From the NCBI GenBank assembly GCA_036272195.1, contig DATAZE010000049.1, positions 289,603-353,602 on the forward strand: 64,000 nucleotides of DNA. The letters run 5' to 3'. Source of the DNA: DASXHY01 sp036272195. Lineage in GTDB: Bacteria; Verrucomicrobiota; Verrucomicrobiia; Limisphaerales; DASXHY01. The position numbers and the translations under genes are program-made. Every line of letters starts with the position of its first letter. Within the stretch, counting starts at the first letter, position 1. Below, piece by piece: positions 51,616 through 60,212 of the stretch. The notes under the pieces were generated by a model, which saw only the letters and a program-made list of their open reading frames with translations, ran no database searches and had not been told where the DNA came from.

Positions 51616-51682
51616 GTAGCAGCCGACGTGAGAAGGCTCATACGTCCTCCAAAAATTGAAGCCTCCTTACGTCGGCTGCTAC
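51616..51682. repeat. 67-bp inverted repeat (GTAGCAGCCGACGT family)
   Basis: Left arm GTAGCAGCCGACGTGAGAAG at 51616 and right arm ending CGTCGGCTGCTAC at 51682, 21 of 23 positions paired. A solo arm of the same family occurs at 36426. Abuts MITE copy D. Confidence 0.8.
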
Positions 51683-51694
51683 GGATTGAAAGCC

Positions 51695-52714
51695 CTAAAA
51701 CTTCACACCCAAAGCTGAATGGATTTCCAGTTCGTTCGGCTTTGCGCCAGCGACCGGCCGGGTATCGTAGGAATCACGCACGGTCGTGTTCAAATAAACG
51801 TAACGCCACAAATTGTAAGAAAGCGTGGCCTCCGCGCGGAAACGGAATTCCGAGAAATTCACCAGCGGATAAAACTCCGCCTTTTCCGAAAGCGTAGTCC
51901 GCGGGTTAATCTTCCAGTTAACGTCCTCCGCGAGGCGATAGAAGAAATCGCGCGTGTGCGTGTCGTCCGTGTTGTTCTGGACTTGATAATCGACGCCACT
52001 TTCCAGGTTCGCGATCCAATTTGTCAGCATCAAGAGATGGTAACCCGCGCCCGGTCCTTCCTCGACCCGCAACTTGATGTTTTGGATGCGGTCATCACCT
52101 ACACCGACGATATTGTAGGCGTACCAACGCCGTGTGATATCGAACGATGTTTTATCGCTGGCGCCCATTTTATCCGATGAGGCGACAGTTTGGCGGACGC
52201 CATTGACCGTCTGCTCAATTTTTCCGTACTCAATGCTGTAATCAGTGGTATTACGAAAAAACTTCTTGGAGTCCGACGCATAAGGGCGTTCGTAAGACAA
52301 AGTAAAACGTCCGTGGTAAGTCTGCTGGTCGGAGGTGTTGTAGATCAAATCCAGGCCGACTTCCGCCTCTCCCTTCCAGTGTTTGAAGAGCTTCGGCGGT
52401 GCGGGCGGCGTCACTTGCGCTTTCAGTTTGGCCACCAAATTCGTGGCCGGAAGATTGGTGCTGGCGGCAAATGTAATCTCCCGCCTTTCTATTTCCTTCA
52501 ACGGCACGGACAGATCTTTCACCCAACTATTCGAGAGCACAATGCGGTTCGTGTATTCCGAAACGACAAAACCGGTGATTTTGTCTCCGCTTTTAAGGTA
52601 TAGAATTACGTTTTCGGCCCGCGCGAGGCCGGGAGTGGCCGCGCTCGCGATGAGGAGCGCCAGCCAGACAGCATGAAGTAATGAGTTAAGGATTCGTCGG
52701 TCCGGGAATATCAT
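51695..52714 (-). CDS. DUF481 outer-membrane protein
   Basis: 339 residues with a signal peptide (LLHAVWLALLIASAATPGLA). Beta-strand-rich DUF481-type sequence, ending LGVKF with terminal Phe, a usual outer-membrane barrel sign. DUF481 proteins resemble YdiY. It overlaps the next gene by 29 bp and probably shares its transcript. Function in E. coli is unknown; outer-membrane location is strongly suggested. Confidence 0.85.
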   Translation of the reverse strand: MIFPDRRILNSLLHAVWLALLIASAATPGLARAENVILYLKSGDKITGFVVSEYTNRIVLSNSWVKDLSVPLKEIERREITFAASTNLPATNLVAKLKAQVTPPAPPKLFKHWKGEAEVGLDLIYNTSDQQTYHGRFTLSYERPYASDSKKFFRNTTDYSIEYGKIEQTVNGVRQTVASSDKMGASDKTSFDITRRWYAYNIVGVGDDRIQNIKLRVEEGPGAGYHLLMLTNWIANLESGVDYQVQNNTDDTHTRDFFYRLAEDVNWKINPRTTLSEKAEFYPLVNFSEFRFRAEATLSYNLWRYVYLNTTVRDSYDTRPVAGAKPNELEIHSALGVKF

Positions 52715-53561
52715 TGCCTGCGGAGATTTTTGGTGAAGGAATGTCGTCGCGAGTGATGCGCCGGGTACCGCCCACCACCATCAAATTGCCTTTATCATCG
52801 GGAGCAAACCGCGGCCGGGTGGTGTAGTCGTAGGTCTGCCGCACCACAAGTTCACCCTCCGGGTTCACCACGGTGTAACTGAACGTGCGCGGTCCGTTTT
52901 GATAGAGCACGTGGAGATTGCTGATTTTGTCCACCCTGGCTTCCGGCTGGCCAAAGGAAACCATGGGGCCAATGGCGAACACCTTGTTGATTTTTCCCAC
53001 GTCGTCGGTCACCTGGACATAAAGGGTCAGATGGCTGCGCAGGTAATTAGCTTCTTGCAGGGCATAATGGCGCATCTCGGGAACAGGGTTGCTATCGCCT
53101 GGCAACTTCGGCACGCCAAAGTCCTGTTGCCATAATCGCGCCCCCTGGATGACATCAAATCCTCTCGGGTCGCTGCTGATGTCCTTTTTCCATTCGGGGA
53201 TCGAGATGGTGGCCGTAATGGTGTAGTGACCCGGTTTGGGCAATTGAAAATAGGGAGCGAGATTCACTCGCACAGTCGCCCGTTCGGAGGATTGCAGGGT
53301 GAATTCACCCGCGACCGGCGCGTCTCCGTTCTTGTAGGCCACATAACCATCATGCGCTTCGATGGAAAACTTCAACCAACCCTCGTCGCGGCCAAGCTTC
53401 AGGGTTTGGCCGGAACGATTGGTAATGCGCGCGATAATCGGTATCGCCTCTCCCGGCAAAAACTCATCCTGGTCGGTCAATACTTCGACCGTCACCTGCG
53501 CGGACAGGCGTCCGATCGAGGCAAGCAAAAGGACACAAAAAAACAAACGGGCATTTTTCAC
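52686..53561 (-). CDS. Hypothetical secreted protein
   Basis: 291 residues with a signal peptide (FFCVLLLASIGRLSAQ). Early beta domain (VEVLTDQDEFLPGEAIPIIA) like extracellular Ig-type modules, then unassigned. Overlaps the DUF481 gene by 29 bp; the two may be co-expressed envelope proteins. Confidence 0.7.
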   Translation of the reverse strand: MKNARLFFCVLLLASIGRLSAQVTVEVLTDQDEFLPGEAIPIIARITNRSGQTLKLGRDEGWLKFSIEAHDGYVAYKNGDAPVAGEFTLQSSERATVRVNLAPYFQLPKPGHYTITATISIPEWKKDISSDPRGFDVIQGARLWQQDFGVPKLPGDSNPVPEMRHYALQEANYLRSHLTLYVQVTDDVGKINKVFAIGPMVSFGQPEARVDKISNLHVLYQNGPRTFSYTVVNPEGELVVRQTYDYTTRPRFAPDDKGNLMVVGGTRRITRDDIPSPKISAGNDIPGPTNP

Positions 53562-53794
53562 GACGGTACTTTAGGCGGATGCACAGAAGTGGCAAGCCGC
53601 AAAACATGAATCTGACGATTCACATGCCGGAGTTATTCAACTTGTCTTGAGTCTCATCGCGATTTTTTCATTTTTGAAAATGCTCTGATATTTCAAATTG
53701 AAAAAATTTCAGGTGACCGTATTCACCCATTGGAAAAATCACGACTTCCCGGAGTCGTCAGCCGATTACCCTTTTGAATTTTTGGAAAAGCTCG

Positions 53795-54820
53795 TCAGGA
53801 ACTCCGGGCTGCAATGAGGCTGGTGGCGCGGTCGAAAACCGTTTCCGGAGAAATCGCCCGCAGACATTCCATCGGTTTCGAATAGGTGCAATGCGCCTTG
53901 AGACAGGGGGAACAGGGCAGATCGATGCGCACGACATTTTGCAGTTGGCCGTACGGTCCAGTGCGGCGCGGTTCGGTGGGCCCGAAAATAGCCACCACCG
54001 GTTTGCCAAGCGCCGCCGCCACGTGCATGGGTCCGGTGTCGTTGGAAATCATCAAGTCTCCCAGGCGGATCCACTCGATCATTTCCGGCAGCGAAATTTT
54101 TCCGGTCAAGTCGAGGCACCGCGACGGCTCTGTTCGAGCAATGGCCGCGCCCGCTTCTTTGTCATCCCCACCTCCCATGATGGCGAAACGTGTATCCGGA
54201 AGCGCCGCGGCGAGATGGCGGATAAGTGCGGCGTAATTTTCCGCCGGCCAGCGCTTGTTCAGCCAGCGCGCGCCGGGCTGGATAAGAACCCAGCGCGAGG
54301 TTTGGGGGTTCCACTTGCGTTTCACTTCGCTGGAAACCTCAGGGCGCTCCGGCAGCCATTCGAAGTTCCGGTGAACAGGCACGTTCAAGGTCTTGAGCAC
54401 GGCGAGATACCAGTCCGCAGCGTGGGTGTAAAAGGAAGTGCGGCGCACCGCGACATCGTAGAATCCACGCGCGCCTTCACGCGGCTCGTCGAGGCCGACG
54501 AGGAATCTTCCATTGGCCAGCCAGGCGAATATTCCGCTGCGCAACAGGCATTGCAAATCAATGACGAGATCGAATGATTGCCGGCGCATCCACCGGACGC
54601 TGTGCCAGACTTCGGGCCAATTGGCCGGCAGGGTCCAACGGCGGCGCTCGAAGCGGACGATGCCCGCCAAATCCCGATCATTTTCGAGAAGGGGGGCCAG
54701 CGCGGAATCGATCCACCAGAAAATTTCGCTGTCCGGCCAATGAAGCTTGAGCAACCGCAGCACGGGCAGCGCCTGCACGACATCGCCGAGCGAACTGGGC
54801 TTGAGGATCAGTATCTTCAA
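53795..54820 (-). CDS. Glycosyltransferase family 9 (heptosyltransferase-like)
   Basis: 341 residues from TTG 54820 (reads (M)KILILKPSSLGDVVQALP, the usual GT9 start). GT9 motifs include WVLIQPGARWLNKRWPAENY, MISNDTGPMHVAAALGKP and VAIFGPTEPRRTGPYG. Likely transfers heptose to LPS core, consistent with the LptD-like gene. The start codon is exactly at the edge of element 2, and the upstream region is CT-rich, so initiation may be poor. Confidence 0.9.
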   Translation of the reverse strand: MKILILKPSSLGDVVQALPVLRLLKLHWPDSEIFWWIDSALAPLLENDRDLAGIVRFERRRWTLPANWPEVWHSVRWMRRQSFDLVIDLQCLLRSGIFAWLANGRFLVGLDEPREGARGFYDVAVRRTSFYTHAADWYLAVLKTLNVPVHRNFEWLPERPEVSSEVKRKWNPQTSRWVLIQPGARWLNKRWPAENYAALIRHLAAALPDTRFAIMGGGDDKEAGAAIARTEPSRCLDLTGKISLPEMIEWIRLGDLMISNDTGPMHVAAALGKPVVAIFGPTEPRRTGPYGQLQNVVRIDLPCSPCLKAHCTYSKPMECLRAISPETVFDRATSLIAARSS

Positions 54821-55224
54821 GGCAGAAGGCGGAAGGCGGAAGGAAGAAAGTCAATTCCCGCGTGCACGTTTCGAAATCGTAACCAGAATAGCAATGAGTT
54901 CATCGGTTTCTTTCAACAAAGGCCTCAGTCGTTCCGATGGAATAATACCTTCATCGGCTAAAAGCTCCAGCCAGTAAGCGGTTTCGTCGGCTTCTTTGAG
55001 GCAATCACCAATTTTAGAAACGAACTCGGCTTTGGACCGCGAGCGGCTGGCTTCCCTGTAATTGGCACCGATGGACGTGCCCGATCGTAAGACCTGTTTT
55101 CCCAAAACCTGAGCCACCGTTTCCTTTGGCAAAGCCAGATAAAGGCGAATGATTCGTCGGGCGAAATTTTTTGTACGTCAGCGAAGTCCTTTTCTGCCTT
55201 CTGCATTCCGCCTTCTACCTTCCG
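54819..55224 (-). mobile_element. IVS-like element 2: four-helix-bundle pseudogene bounded by inverted heptamer arrays
   Basis: Left array at 54819-54850 (AGGCGGA units) and right array at 55192-55224 (TTCTGCC/TTCCGCC units) pair at about 28 of 32 positions. They enclose a four-helix-bundle reading frame. The right array supplies the stop codon (TAG at 55215) of the upstream phosphoesterase; the left array abuts the start of the GT9 gene. Confidence 0.75.
54851..55206 (-). pseudogene. Frameshifted four-helix-bundle (S23/IVP family) gene
   Basis: The frame from ATG 55206 reads MQKAEKDFADVQK; the frame ending at 54851 continues NFARRIIRLYLALPKETVAQ and matches the four-helix-bundle family to its end (GTSIGANYREASRSRSKAEF). 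The shift is at the run of six A on the minus strand (55167-55172); seven A would restore one ~118-residue reading frame. Either a true single-base deletion, a slippage site, or a sequencing error. Confidence 0.8.
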
Positions 55225-55937
55225 TACGCGAGGCGTTCGGCGAGGCGTTCCGGCAGGCCGGCCTCGAGAATTTTCTTCTGCGCGGTGGGGATATCGTATT
55301 CCAGCCGGCGCAATTCAATCGTGCCTTCGTTCATGTCGTAAACGACATATGCGGCTTTGGGATTATTATCACGCGGCTGGCCGACGGCGCCCACGTTCAC
55401 AAAATATTTTTTGCCCGGCTCGACCTTGAATTTAGAATAGGTCCCGCCGCGCACCACGGTGTCGCGCATGAACGCCACTGGAACGTGTGTATGGCCAAAG
55501 AAACAGACGGCCGTGTTCTGATAGGTGAAGCTGGCTGCGGCGGCGAGCTTGTCGAACACGTAACCCCAGCGTTGCGGGCCGTCGAGTGTGGCGTGGACGA
55601 TGGAAAAGCTGGTGACCATGCGCATGTATTTCAGGTCCCGCAACCAGGCGCGGTCGGTATCGTCCAGTTGCTGGCGGGTCCATTCCACGGCTTCAGCGGC
55701 GGCGGGGTTGAAGCCTTCCAGGCCGACTTCGGCGGAGCAATATTCGTCGTGGTTTCCCTTCACGCAGGGCATGCCCATGCTGCGGACGATATCCAGGCAC
55801 TCCTTGGGGTTCGCGTTGTAACCTACAACGTCGCCGAGGCAGGCGTAGTGCGTGCACTTTTGTGCCTTGGTGTCCTCCAAAACGACTTGCAACGCCTCCA
55901 GGTTGGCGTGGATATCCGCTATAATTGCAAACTTCAT
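55215..55937 (-). CDS. Metallophosphoesterase (YfcE/MJ0936-like)
   Basis: 240 residues. Clean metal-binding blocks: IIADIHANLEAL, LGDVVGYNANP, VKGNHDEY and FFGHTHVPVAF. Small calcineurin-fold phosphodiesterase/phosphatase family. The last two codons and the TAG stop are encoded by the right heptamer array of element 2, so the C-terminus is slightly altered from the ancestral end. Confidence 0.9.
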   Translation of the reverse strand: MKFAIIADIHANLEALQVVLEDTKAQKCTHYACLGDVVGYNANPKECLDIVRSMGMPCVKGNHDEYCSAEVGLEGFNPAAAEAVEWTRQQLDDTDRAWLRDLKYMRMVTSFSIVHATLDGPQRWGYVFDKLAAAASFTYQNTAVCFFGHTHVPVAFMRDTVVRGGTYSKFKVEPGKKYFVNVGAVGQPRDNNPKAAYVVYDMNEGTIELRRLEYDIPTAQKKILEAGLPERLAERLAYGR

Positions 55938-55943
55938 CGAAAA

Positions 55944-56222
55944 TTATCTCACAATCTCAAATCCGCGAAACTCGCTTGTGGCTTCGCTCCAAATTACTTC
56001 TTCGTTCCGAATAAAATGTTCCAGGCCCGCCTCGCGAATTGCTTTTTGGAAGGCTTCCAGTTCCTCCCTTGGCCCCTCGCCGACCAGTTCCACGCGGCCA
56101 TCGATCAGGTTGCGCACGATTCCCACCACTTCAAAACCGGACGCCACCGTTTTCACGGTATAGCGGAACCCAACGCCCTGCACGCGGCCCGAATAAAAAA
56201 TATGCATCCGGCTTCGTTTCAT
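55944..56222 (-). CDS. acyP: Acylphosphatase
   Basis: 92 residues from ATG 56222 (a later ATG at 56207 or earlier at 56237 also possible). Signature FYSGRVQGVGFRYTVK with catalytic Arg and the Asn in VRNLIDGRVELVGEG. Hydrolyses acyl phosphates. Follows the phosphoesterase by 6 bp on the same strand. Confidence 0.93.
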   Translation of the reverse strand: MKRSRMHIFYSGRVQGVGFRYTVKTVASGFEVVGIVRNLIDGRVELVGEGPREELEAFQKAIREAGLEHFIRNEEVIWSEATSEFRGFEIVR

Positions 56223-56369
56223 TCCGTTCGCCGGCAATCTAGCATTCTTATCAAATTGCGACAGAACGGAAAATCACCCGCCTGCCCGGTCAGATACGCC
56301 CCTGATAAAGCCAAATCAATGCCCCGCACGCAATGTTTTTTATGCCTGTGCGTAGGAAGTAACAGGGCA

Positions 56370-56455
56370 TAGTGGCAAGGGCGTCCCGCCCGTGTGTTCC
56401 GATAAAATGGTCCGTTTCACATTAGAAACGCACGGGCGGGACGCCCGTGCCACTA
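56370..56455. repeat. 86-bp GC-rich palindrome
   Basis: TAGTGGCAAGGGCGTCCCGC pairs with GCGGGACGCCCGTGCCACTA, with a ~29-bp AT-richer centre. Its outer words recur at 8126 and partly at 60183. Located between the acylphosphatase and zinc-ribbon genes. Confidence 0.8.
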
Positions 56456-56467
56456 CTGACGCGGGCA

Positions 56468-56713
56468 TCATTGTTTCTCGTATTCCCCTTTGCTGACGCG
56501 CTTGAGCACGGTAAATCCCGCTTTTTTGGCGTCACTGACCGATAGCGGCTTGAGTTTTATCGGCGAACTGAAGGAAGAAAGGACCTTTCTGACCGGTTTT
56601 TTGCACGCCGGGCAATTGGTCAGCGGTTTGGCCGAAAGCGGCCGGCGCAGGGTGAATTTCCCGCCGCACACCTTGCAATCGCCTTCACAGAGTTCGTATT
56701 CGTAGATGGGCAT
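56468..56713 (-). CDS. FmdB-like zinc-ribbon protein
   Basis: 81 residues from ATG 56713. MPIYEYELCEGDCKVCGGKF and LTNCPACKKPVRKVLSSF give two CxxC pairs of an FmdB-type regulatory zinc ribbon. Probably binds nucleic acid or protein partners; role unknown. Confidence 0.85.
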   Translation of the reverse strand: MPIYEYELCEGDCKVCGGKFTLRRPLSAKPLTNCPACKKPVRKVLSSFSSPIKLKPLSVSDAKKAGFTVLKRVSKGEYEKQ

Positions 56714-56757
56714 GGTCTTACTTTTTCTCGGATCCGCTCGATATCTTGAATGAGGGT

Positions 56758-57015
56758 TTATGGCACCAATTTCTTGATATCCACAATCCGGATTTCCAAT
56801 ACCGGGTCGTCCAGCCAAAAACTCACCAGCCATTTGCCAAAGCGTTTCACCTGAAGTTCACCACCTGATTTGGTTTTCTGACGCCACTCACCCGTCTGGT
56901 ATGGTGATTCGGCCAGGGCTTTGAAAATCTTGAGCAAATCCTCCCGCTCCCTTTTTAAACATTCAGTGAAAACAGCCATCACTTTGTCGTCCGCGACGAA
57001 GACGTGCCTGGCCAT
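56758..57015 (-). CDS. RelE/HigB-like toxin component
   Basis: 85 residues. Compact basic domain with a phage-derived Gp49/RelE-type shape (FKALAESPYQTGEWRQKTKS, LQVKRFGKWLVSFWL). The start codon overlaps the stop of the upstream antitoxin-like gene (TAATG), the classic toxin-antitoxin arrangement. Exact toxin family is inferred from size, context and partial motifs. Confidence 0.7.
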   Translation of the reverse strand: MARHVFVADDKVMAVFTECLKREREDLLKIFKALAESPYQTGEWRQKTKSGGELQVKRFGKWLVSFWLDDPVLEIRIVDIKKLVP

Positions 57016-57227
57016 TATTGTCCCCGATCAAGCAAACCCTGGTGACGGTTTTCAATCGCCTCCGCGGAATTTTTTCGACCGGCGTCCATCGCGGACATTC
57101 GTTGATCCAGTTCTGCCTGGTATTCAGCGTCTTCGGCTCGATTCAAGTGCGCAATAAGAGCAGCTATTTCCAACCGATCTTCAGTGCTCAATTCTGCAAT
57201 TGTTTCTTTTATCTCAGCCAGGCTCAT
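57015..57227 (-). CDS. Antitoxin-like partner
   Basis: 70 residues from ATG 57227. Two short helical segments with MSLAEIKETIAELSTEDRLEIAALIAHL, then a charged tail. The N-terminal helix resembles addiction-module antitoxins, and it precedes the toxin with a TAATG overlap. DNA-binding part is not obvious. Confidence 0.7.
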   Translation of the reverse strand: MSLAEIKETIAELSTEDRLEIAALIAHLNRAEDAEYQAELDQRMSAMDAGRKNSAEAIENRHQGLLDRGQ

Positions 57228-57289
57228 GGCATCAGGATACACTTAATTCTTGCTGGACGCAACGAATGACGCCAGACGGACGAATACCA

Positions 57290-57811
57290 TTAACCATCAG
57301 CCGGATGTGCAGGCGTATTCAGTATCAACTGATAAAACACCAGATCCAGCCAGTGATTGAATTTGAATCCCGCCTGCCGAATCGTGCCGCAATAGGTGAA
57401 TCCCACAGCCTCATGCAAGCGAATGCTCACGGCATTAGTCGAGTCAATCGCCCCGATGAGCACGTGATAATCCTGACCTTGCGCGGCGGCGATCAGTTCC
57501 TTAAGCAGGCGCGTACCGACTCCCTGCCCGCGAAAACGCGGGTCCACGTAAACGGAGTGCTCGACCGAATATTTGTAAGCGGGAAACGCCCGGAATGTGC
57601 CGTAACTGCCAAAACCCATCAGCTCGCCGGAATCATTCTCGATTCCAATGACGGGATACTTTCCCGTCGTCTTGGCTTCGAACCAGCGCGCCATCATTTC
57701 CATGGAGCGCGGCTTATAGTCGTAAAGCGCCGTGGAATGGATGATGGCTTCATTGAAGATGGCCAGAATCGCTTCGGCGTGACGCCCGGGATCGCAACTG
57801 ACAACTCGCAT
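57290..57811 (-). CDS. GNAT family N-acetyltransferase
   Basis: 173 residues. PAT-like GNAT: VYVDPRFRGQGVGTRLLKELI is the acetyl-CoA loop, with the usual GFTYCGTIRQAGFKFNHWLD at the end. Resembles phosphinothricin acetyltransferase-type enzymes acting on small amines. Substrate unknown. Confidence 0.88.
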   Translation of the reverse strand: MRVVSCDPGRHAEAILAIFNEAIIHSTALYDYKPRSMEMMARWFEAKTTGKYPVIGIENDSGELMGFGSYGTFRAFPAYKYSVEHSVYVDPRFRGQGVGTRLLKELIAAAQGQDYHVLIGAIDSTNAVSIRLHEAVGFTYCGTIRQAGFKFNHWLDLVFYQLILNTPAHPADG

Positions 57812-57839
57812 TATTGGGAGCAGCGATGAAGTGGGCCGG

Positions 57840-58610
57840 TCATTTCTTTAAAAATGCGCTGAACAAATCAATCGGCAGCGGCAAAAACGTCGTCGTATTA
57901 TGTTCGCTCGCCATTTCGCGCATGGTTTGGAGATAACGCAATTGCAGCGCGATCGGCTCCGTGGCAATCAGAGCTGCCGCCTGCACCATTTTTTCGGCGG
58001 CCTGGAATTCGCCTTCCGCGTTCACCACTTTGGCGCGGCGTTCGCGCTCGGCCTCGGCTTGTTTCGCCATCGCGCGCTTCATGCTGTCCGGCAGCGAGAC
58101 TTCCTTTATCTCCACGGAGGTGACCTTGATGCCCCAGGGCTCAGTCTGTTTGTCGATGATTTCCTGCAATTTCTGGTTGATGATGTCCCGTTGAGAAAGC
58201 AAATCATCCAGCGGCGATTGGCCAAGGACGCTGCGCAAGGTCGTTTGCGCGATGAGTGAGGTGGCTTTCCAAAAATTTTCCACTTTCACTACCGCCGCCA
58301 TCGGGTCGACCACGCGAAAATAGACCACCGCGTCCACGGTGGCGGGCACGTTGTCCTTAGTCATGATTTCCTGCTTGGCCACGTCAATCGTGACGACGCG
58401 CAAATCCATTTTCACCATGCGGTCCACGAGAGGAAAAAGGAAAACGACGCCCGGTCCTTTCGAGCCGATCAATTTGCCGAGCCGGAAGACGACGGCGCGC
58501 TCGTATTCGCGCAAGATGCGCAGGCATTGCGGCACTGCGATCGCGAGGAAAACGAGCACCACCACCACCACGACACCGGCCTGCATCAAAGATTGAATAA
58601 CATGATCCAT
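57840..58610 (-). CDS. Slipin/SPFH-domain membrane protein
   Basis: 256 residues. N-terminal helix (VVVVVLVFLAIAVPQCL), then stomatin/prohibitin domain (GPGVVFLFPLVDRMVKMDLRV, DNVPATVDAVVYFRV, GIKVTSVEIKEVSLPDSMKR) and a C-terminal coiled coil (QAEAERERRAKVVNAEGEFQ). Usually next to NfeD proteins, as here; the pair may form membrane microdomain or protease complexes. Confidence 0.93.
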   Translation of the reverse strand: MDHVIQSLMQAGVVVVVVLVFLAIAVPQCLRILREYERAVVFRLGKLIGSKGPGVVFLFPLVDRMVKMDLRVVTIDVAKQEIMTKDNVPATVDAVVYFRVVDPMAAVVKVENFWKATSLIAQTTLRSVLGQSPLDDLLSQRDIINQKLQEIIDKQTEPWGIKVTSVEIKEVSLPDSMKRAMAKQAEAERERRAKVVNAEGEFQAAEKMVQAAALIATEPIALQLRYLQTMREMASEHNTTTFLPLPIDLFSAFLKK

Positions 58611-58724
58611 AAGTTTTTTGGGTTCGATTTGTTTCCGCGGTTTTTCCTGGCTTAGCTCTGCGGACCCTCGCCTGAGTGTATCTCGAAATCAGCGATAGAA
58701 AAGCTTTTCCACCGGTCAGGGACA

Positions 58725-58821
58725 GGGAACTGGAAAGTTCCCTGAACCCGCAGGCTGGAAAGCCCGCGCCACGTAGCGCAGACATTCTTGTCTGGGGGTT
58801 CGGGCGACTTTCCAGTCGCCC
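58725..58821. repeat. Palindromic CTGGAAAG words
   Basis: GGGAACTGGAAAGTTCCC (58725) and GGGCGACTTTCCAGTCGCCC (58802) are both perfect palindromes, with a third GCTGGAAAGC between them. A small repeat cluster between the slipin and NfeD genes; no T tract for a typical terminator. Confidence 0.65.
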
Positions 58822-58835
58822 GTCGCTATTGCCCA

Positions 58836-60110
58836 TCAGGCAGCTTTCGGTTTCACTTTCAGTTTCAGTCCTTCAATCCCGACAATTTCCACCGGTTGAC
58901 CGGATTCAACCGGCGTTTCGCTGACTGCATTCCACCATTCACCTTCCACGAAAACTTTTCCGCCCGCCGCATCGATGCGCTCCGCGGCGGGCATGACTTT
59001 GCCGAGCATGGTCTCACGACCCGCGCGGACGGGCAACCGTTGCGCGCGCACGCCCGCGCCGACCACGAATAAAAAGAACAGCGCCGTGGTGACCGTGCCG
59101 GAAATGACGTATGACAGGGAAAGGTGAAAGGCCGGGTCTGCGCGGTTGAAGAGCATCAGCGCGCCCAGAAAAAACGCCAGAATCCCGCCGCCGGTCAGGA
59201 TACCGTGCGTAGGGGCGTAGACATCGATCACAAATAAAACCATCGCCAACCCGATCAGTAACAAGCCCGAGACATTGATTGGTAAAACTGCGCTGAGGCA
59301 GAGGACGAGGACGATCGCGATCGCGCCGGCGACGCCCGGGAGAATTGCCCCGGGGTTGGACAGTTCGCCGATGATTCCATAGATGACGACCAGCATCAGA
59401 ATGAACATCATCTCAGGCTTCAGGAACAATCGCAGGAAGGATTCCGAAAAGTTCATTTTTATCGGCACAATCGTGGCGTTGGCGGTTTGCAGGGGTTTTT
59501 TGCCGACAGTGCGTCCGTCCAATTGTTTGAGCAAATCCGGAACGTCCGTGGCGATGAGGTCGATAACGCCTTGGTCGAGCGCCTCCTCCGAGGTGCTGGA
59601 GATGCTTTTGCGCACGGCCGCTTCGGCCCAGGTCACATTGCGGCCGCGCTTTTCGGCGATGGTCTTTACCCAGCTTGCCACAAAATTTTCCGCCTTCGTC
59701 CAGATGATCTCGTTCGTGTTTCCCTCTCCATTCGGTCCGACCGGATGCGCTGCGCCAATCGTCGTATGGGGCGCCATCGCCGCGATATCCGCGGCGAGGG
59801 TGATATAGGTTCCAGCGCTGGTTGCGCCCGCACCGGAGGGGTAGACGTAAACAACTATTGGCACTTCTGAAGCGTAAAACTTCTGCACGATTTCCTGGCT
59901 CGATGACACGAGGCCGCCCGGGGTGTCGAGTTGAATGATAAGGCAAACATCCCGTCGCTGGTTCGCGACATCAATCGCGCGCGAAATGTAACTCTCGGTG
60001 GCGGGACTGATGGCGCCGTTAATTTGAATCATGCCGACGTCTGCGGCGGAAAGCACTGTCGCGGTGGCGAGCATCATTCCCGCGACCAGAATCGGCGCCA
60101 GATTTTTCAT
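58836..60110 (-). CDS. NfeD-family membrane-bound serine protease-like protein
   Basis: 424 residues from ATG 60110. Signal/anchor (PILVAGMMLATATVLSA), ClpP-like protease domain with catalytic Ser in GAGATSAGTYITLAAD and Lys region in SEEALDQGVIDLI, then four membrane helices (around 235-330) and a C-terminal OB-like NfeD domain. The canonical partner of slipin, next door. Likely membrane quality control. Confidence 0.92.
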   Translation of the reverse strand: MKNLAPILVAGMMLATATVLSAADVGMIQINGAISPATESYISRAIDVANQRRDVCLIIQLDTPGGLVSSSQEIVQKFYASEVPIVVYVYPSGAGATSAGTYITLAADIAAMAPHTTIGAAHPVGPNGEGNTNEIIWTKAENFVASWVKTIAEKRGRNVTWAEAAVRKSISSTSEEALDQGVIDLIATDVPDLLKQLDGRTVGKKPLQTANATIVPIKMNFSESFLRLFLKPEMMFILMLVVIYGIIGELSNPGAILPGVAGAIAIVLVLCLSAVLPINVSGLLLIGLAMVLFVIDVYAPTHGILTGGGILAFFLGALMLFNRADPAFHLSLSYVISGTVTTALFFLFVVGAGVRAQRLPVRAGRETMLGKVMPAAERIDAAGGKVFVEGEWWNAVSETPVESGQPVEIVGIEGLKLKVKPKAA

Positions 60111-60212
60111 AAATCCCTCTATAGTAGCACGAGCCTCTCGCCTGTGCGATTCCATTCAGCCTATTTGTTACATCGGAACTCAAGGGCGAGGACGCCCGTG
60201 TCACTATAACAA

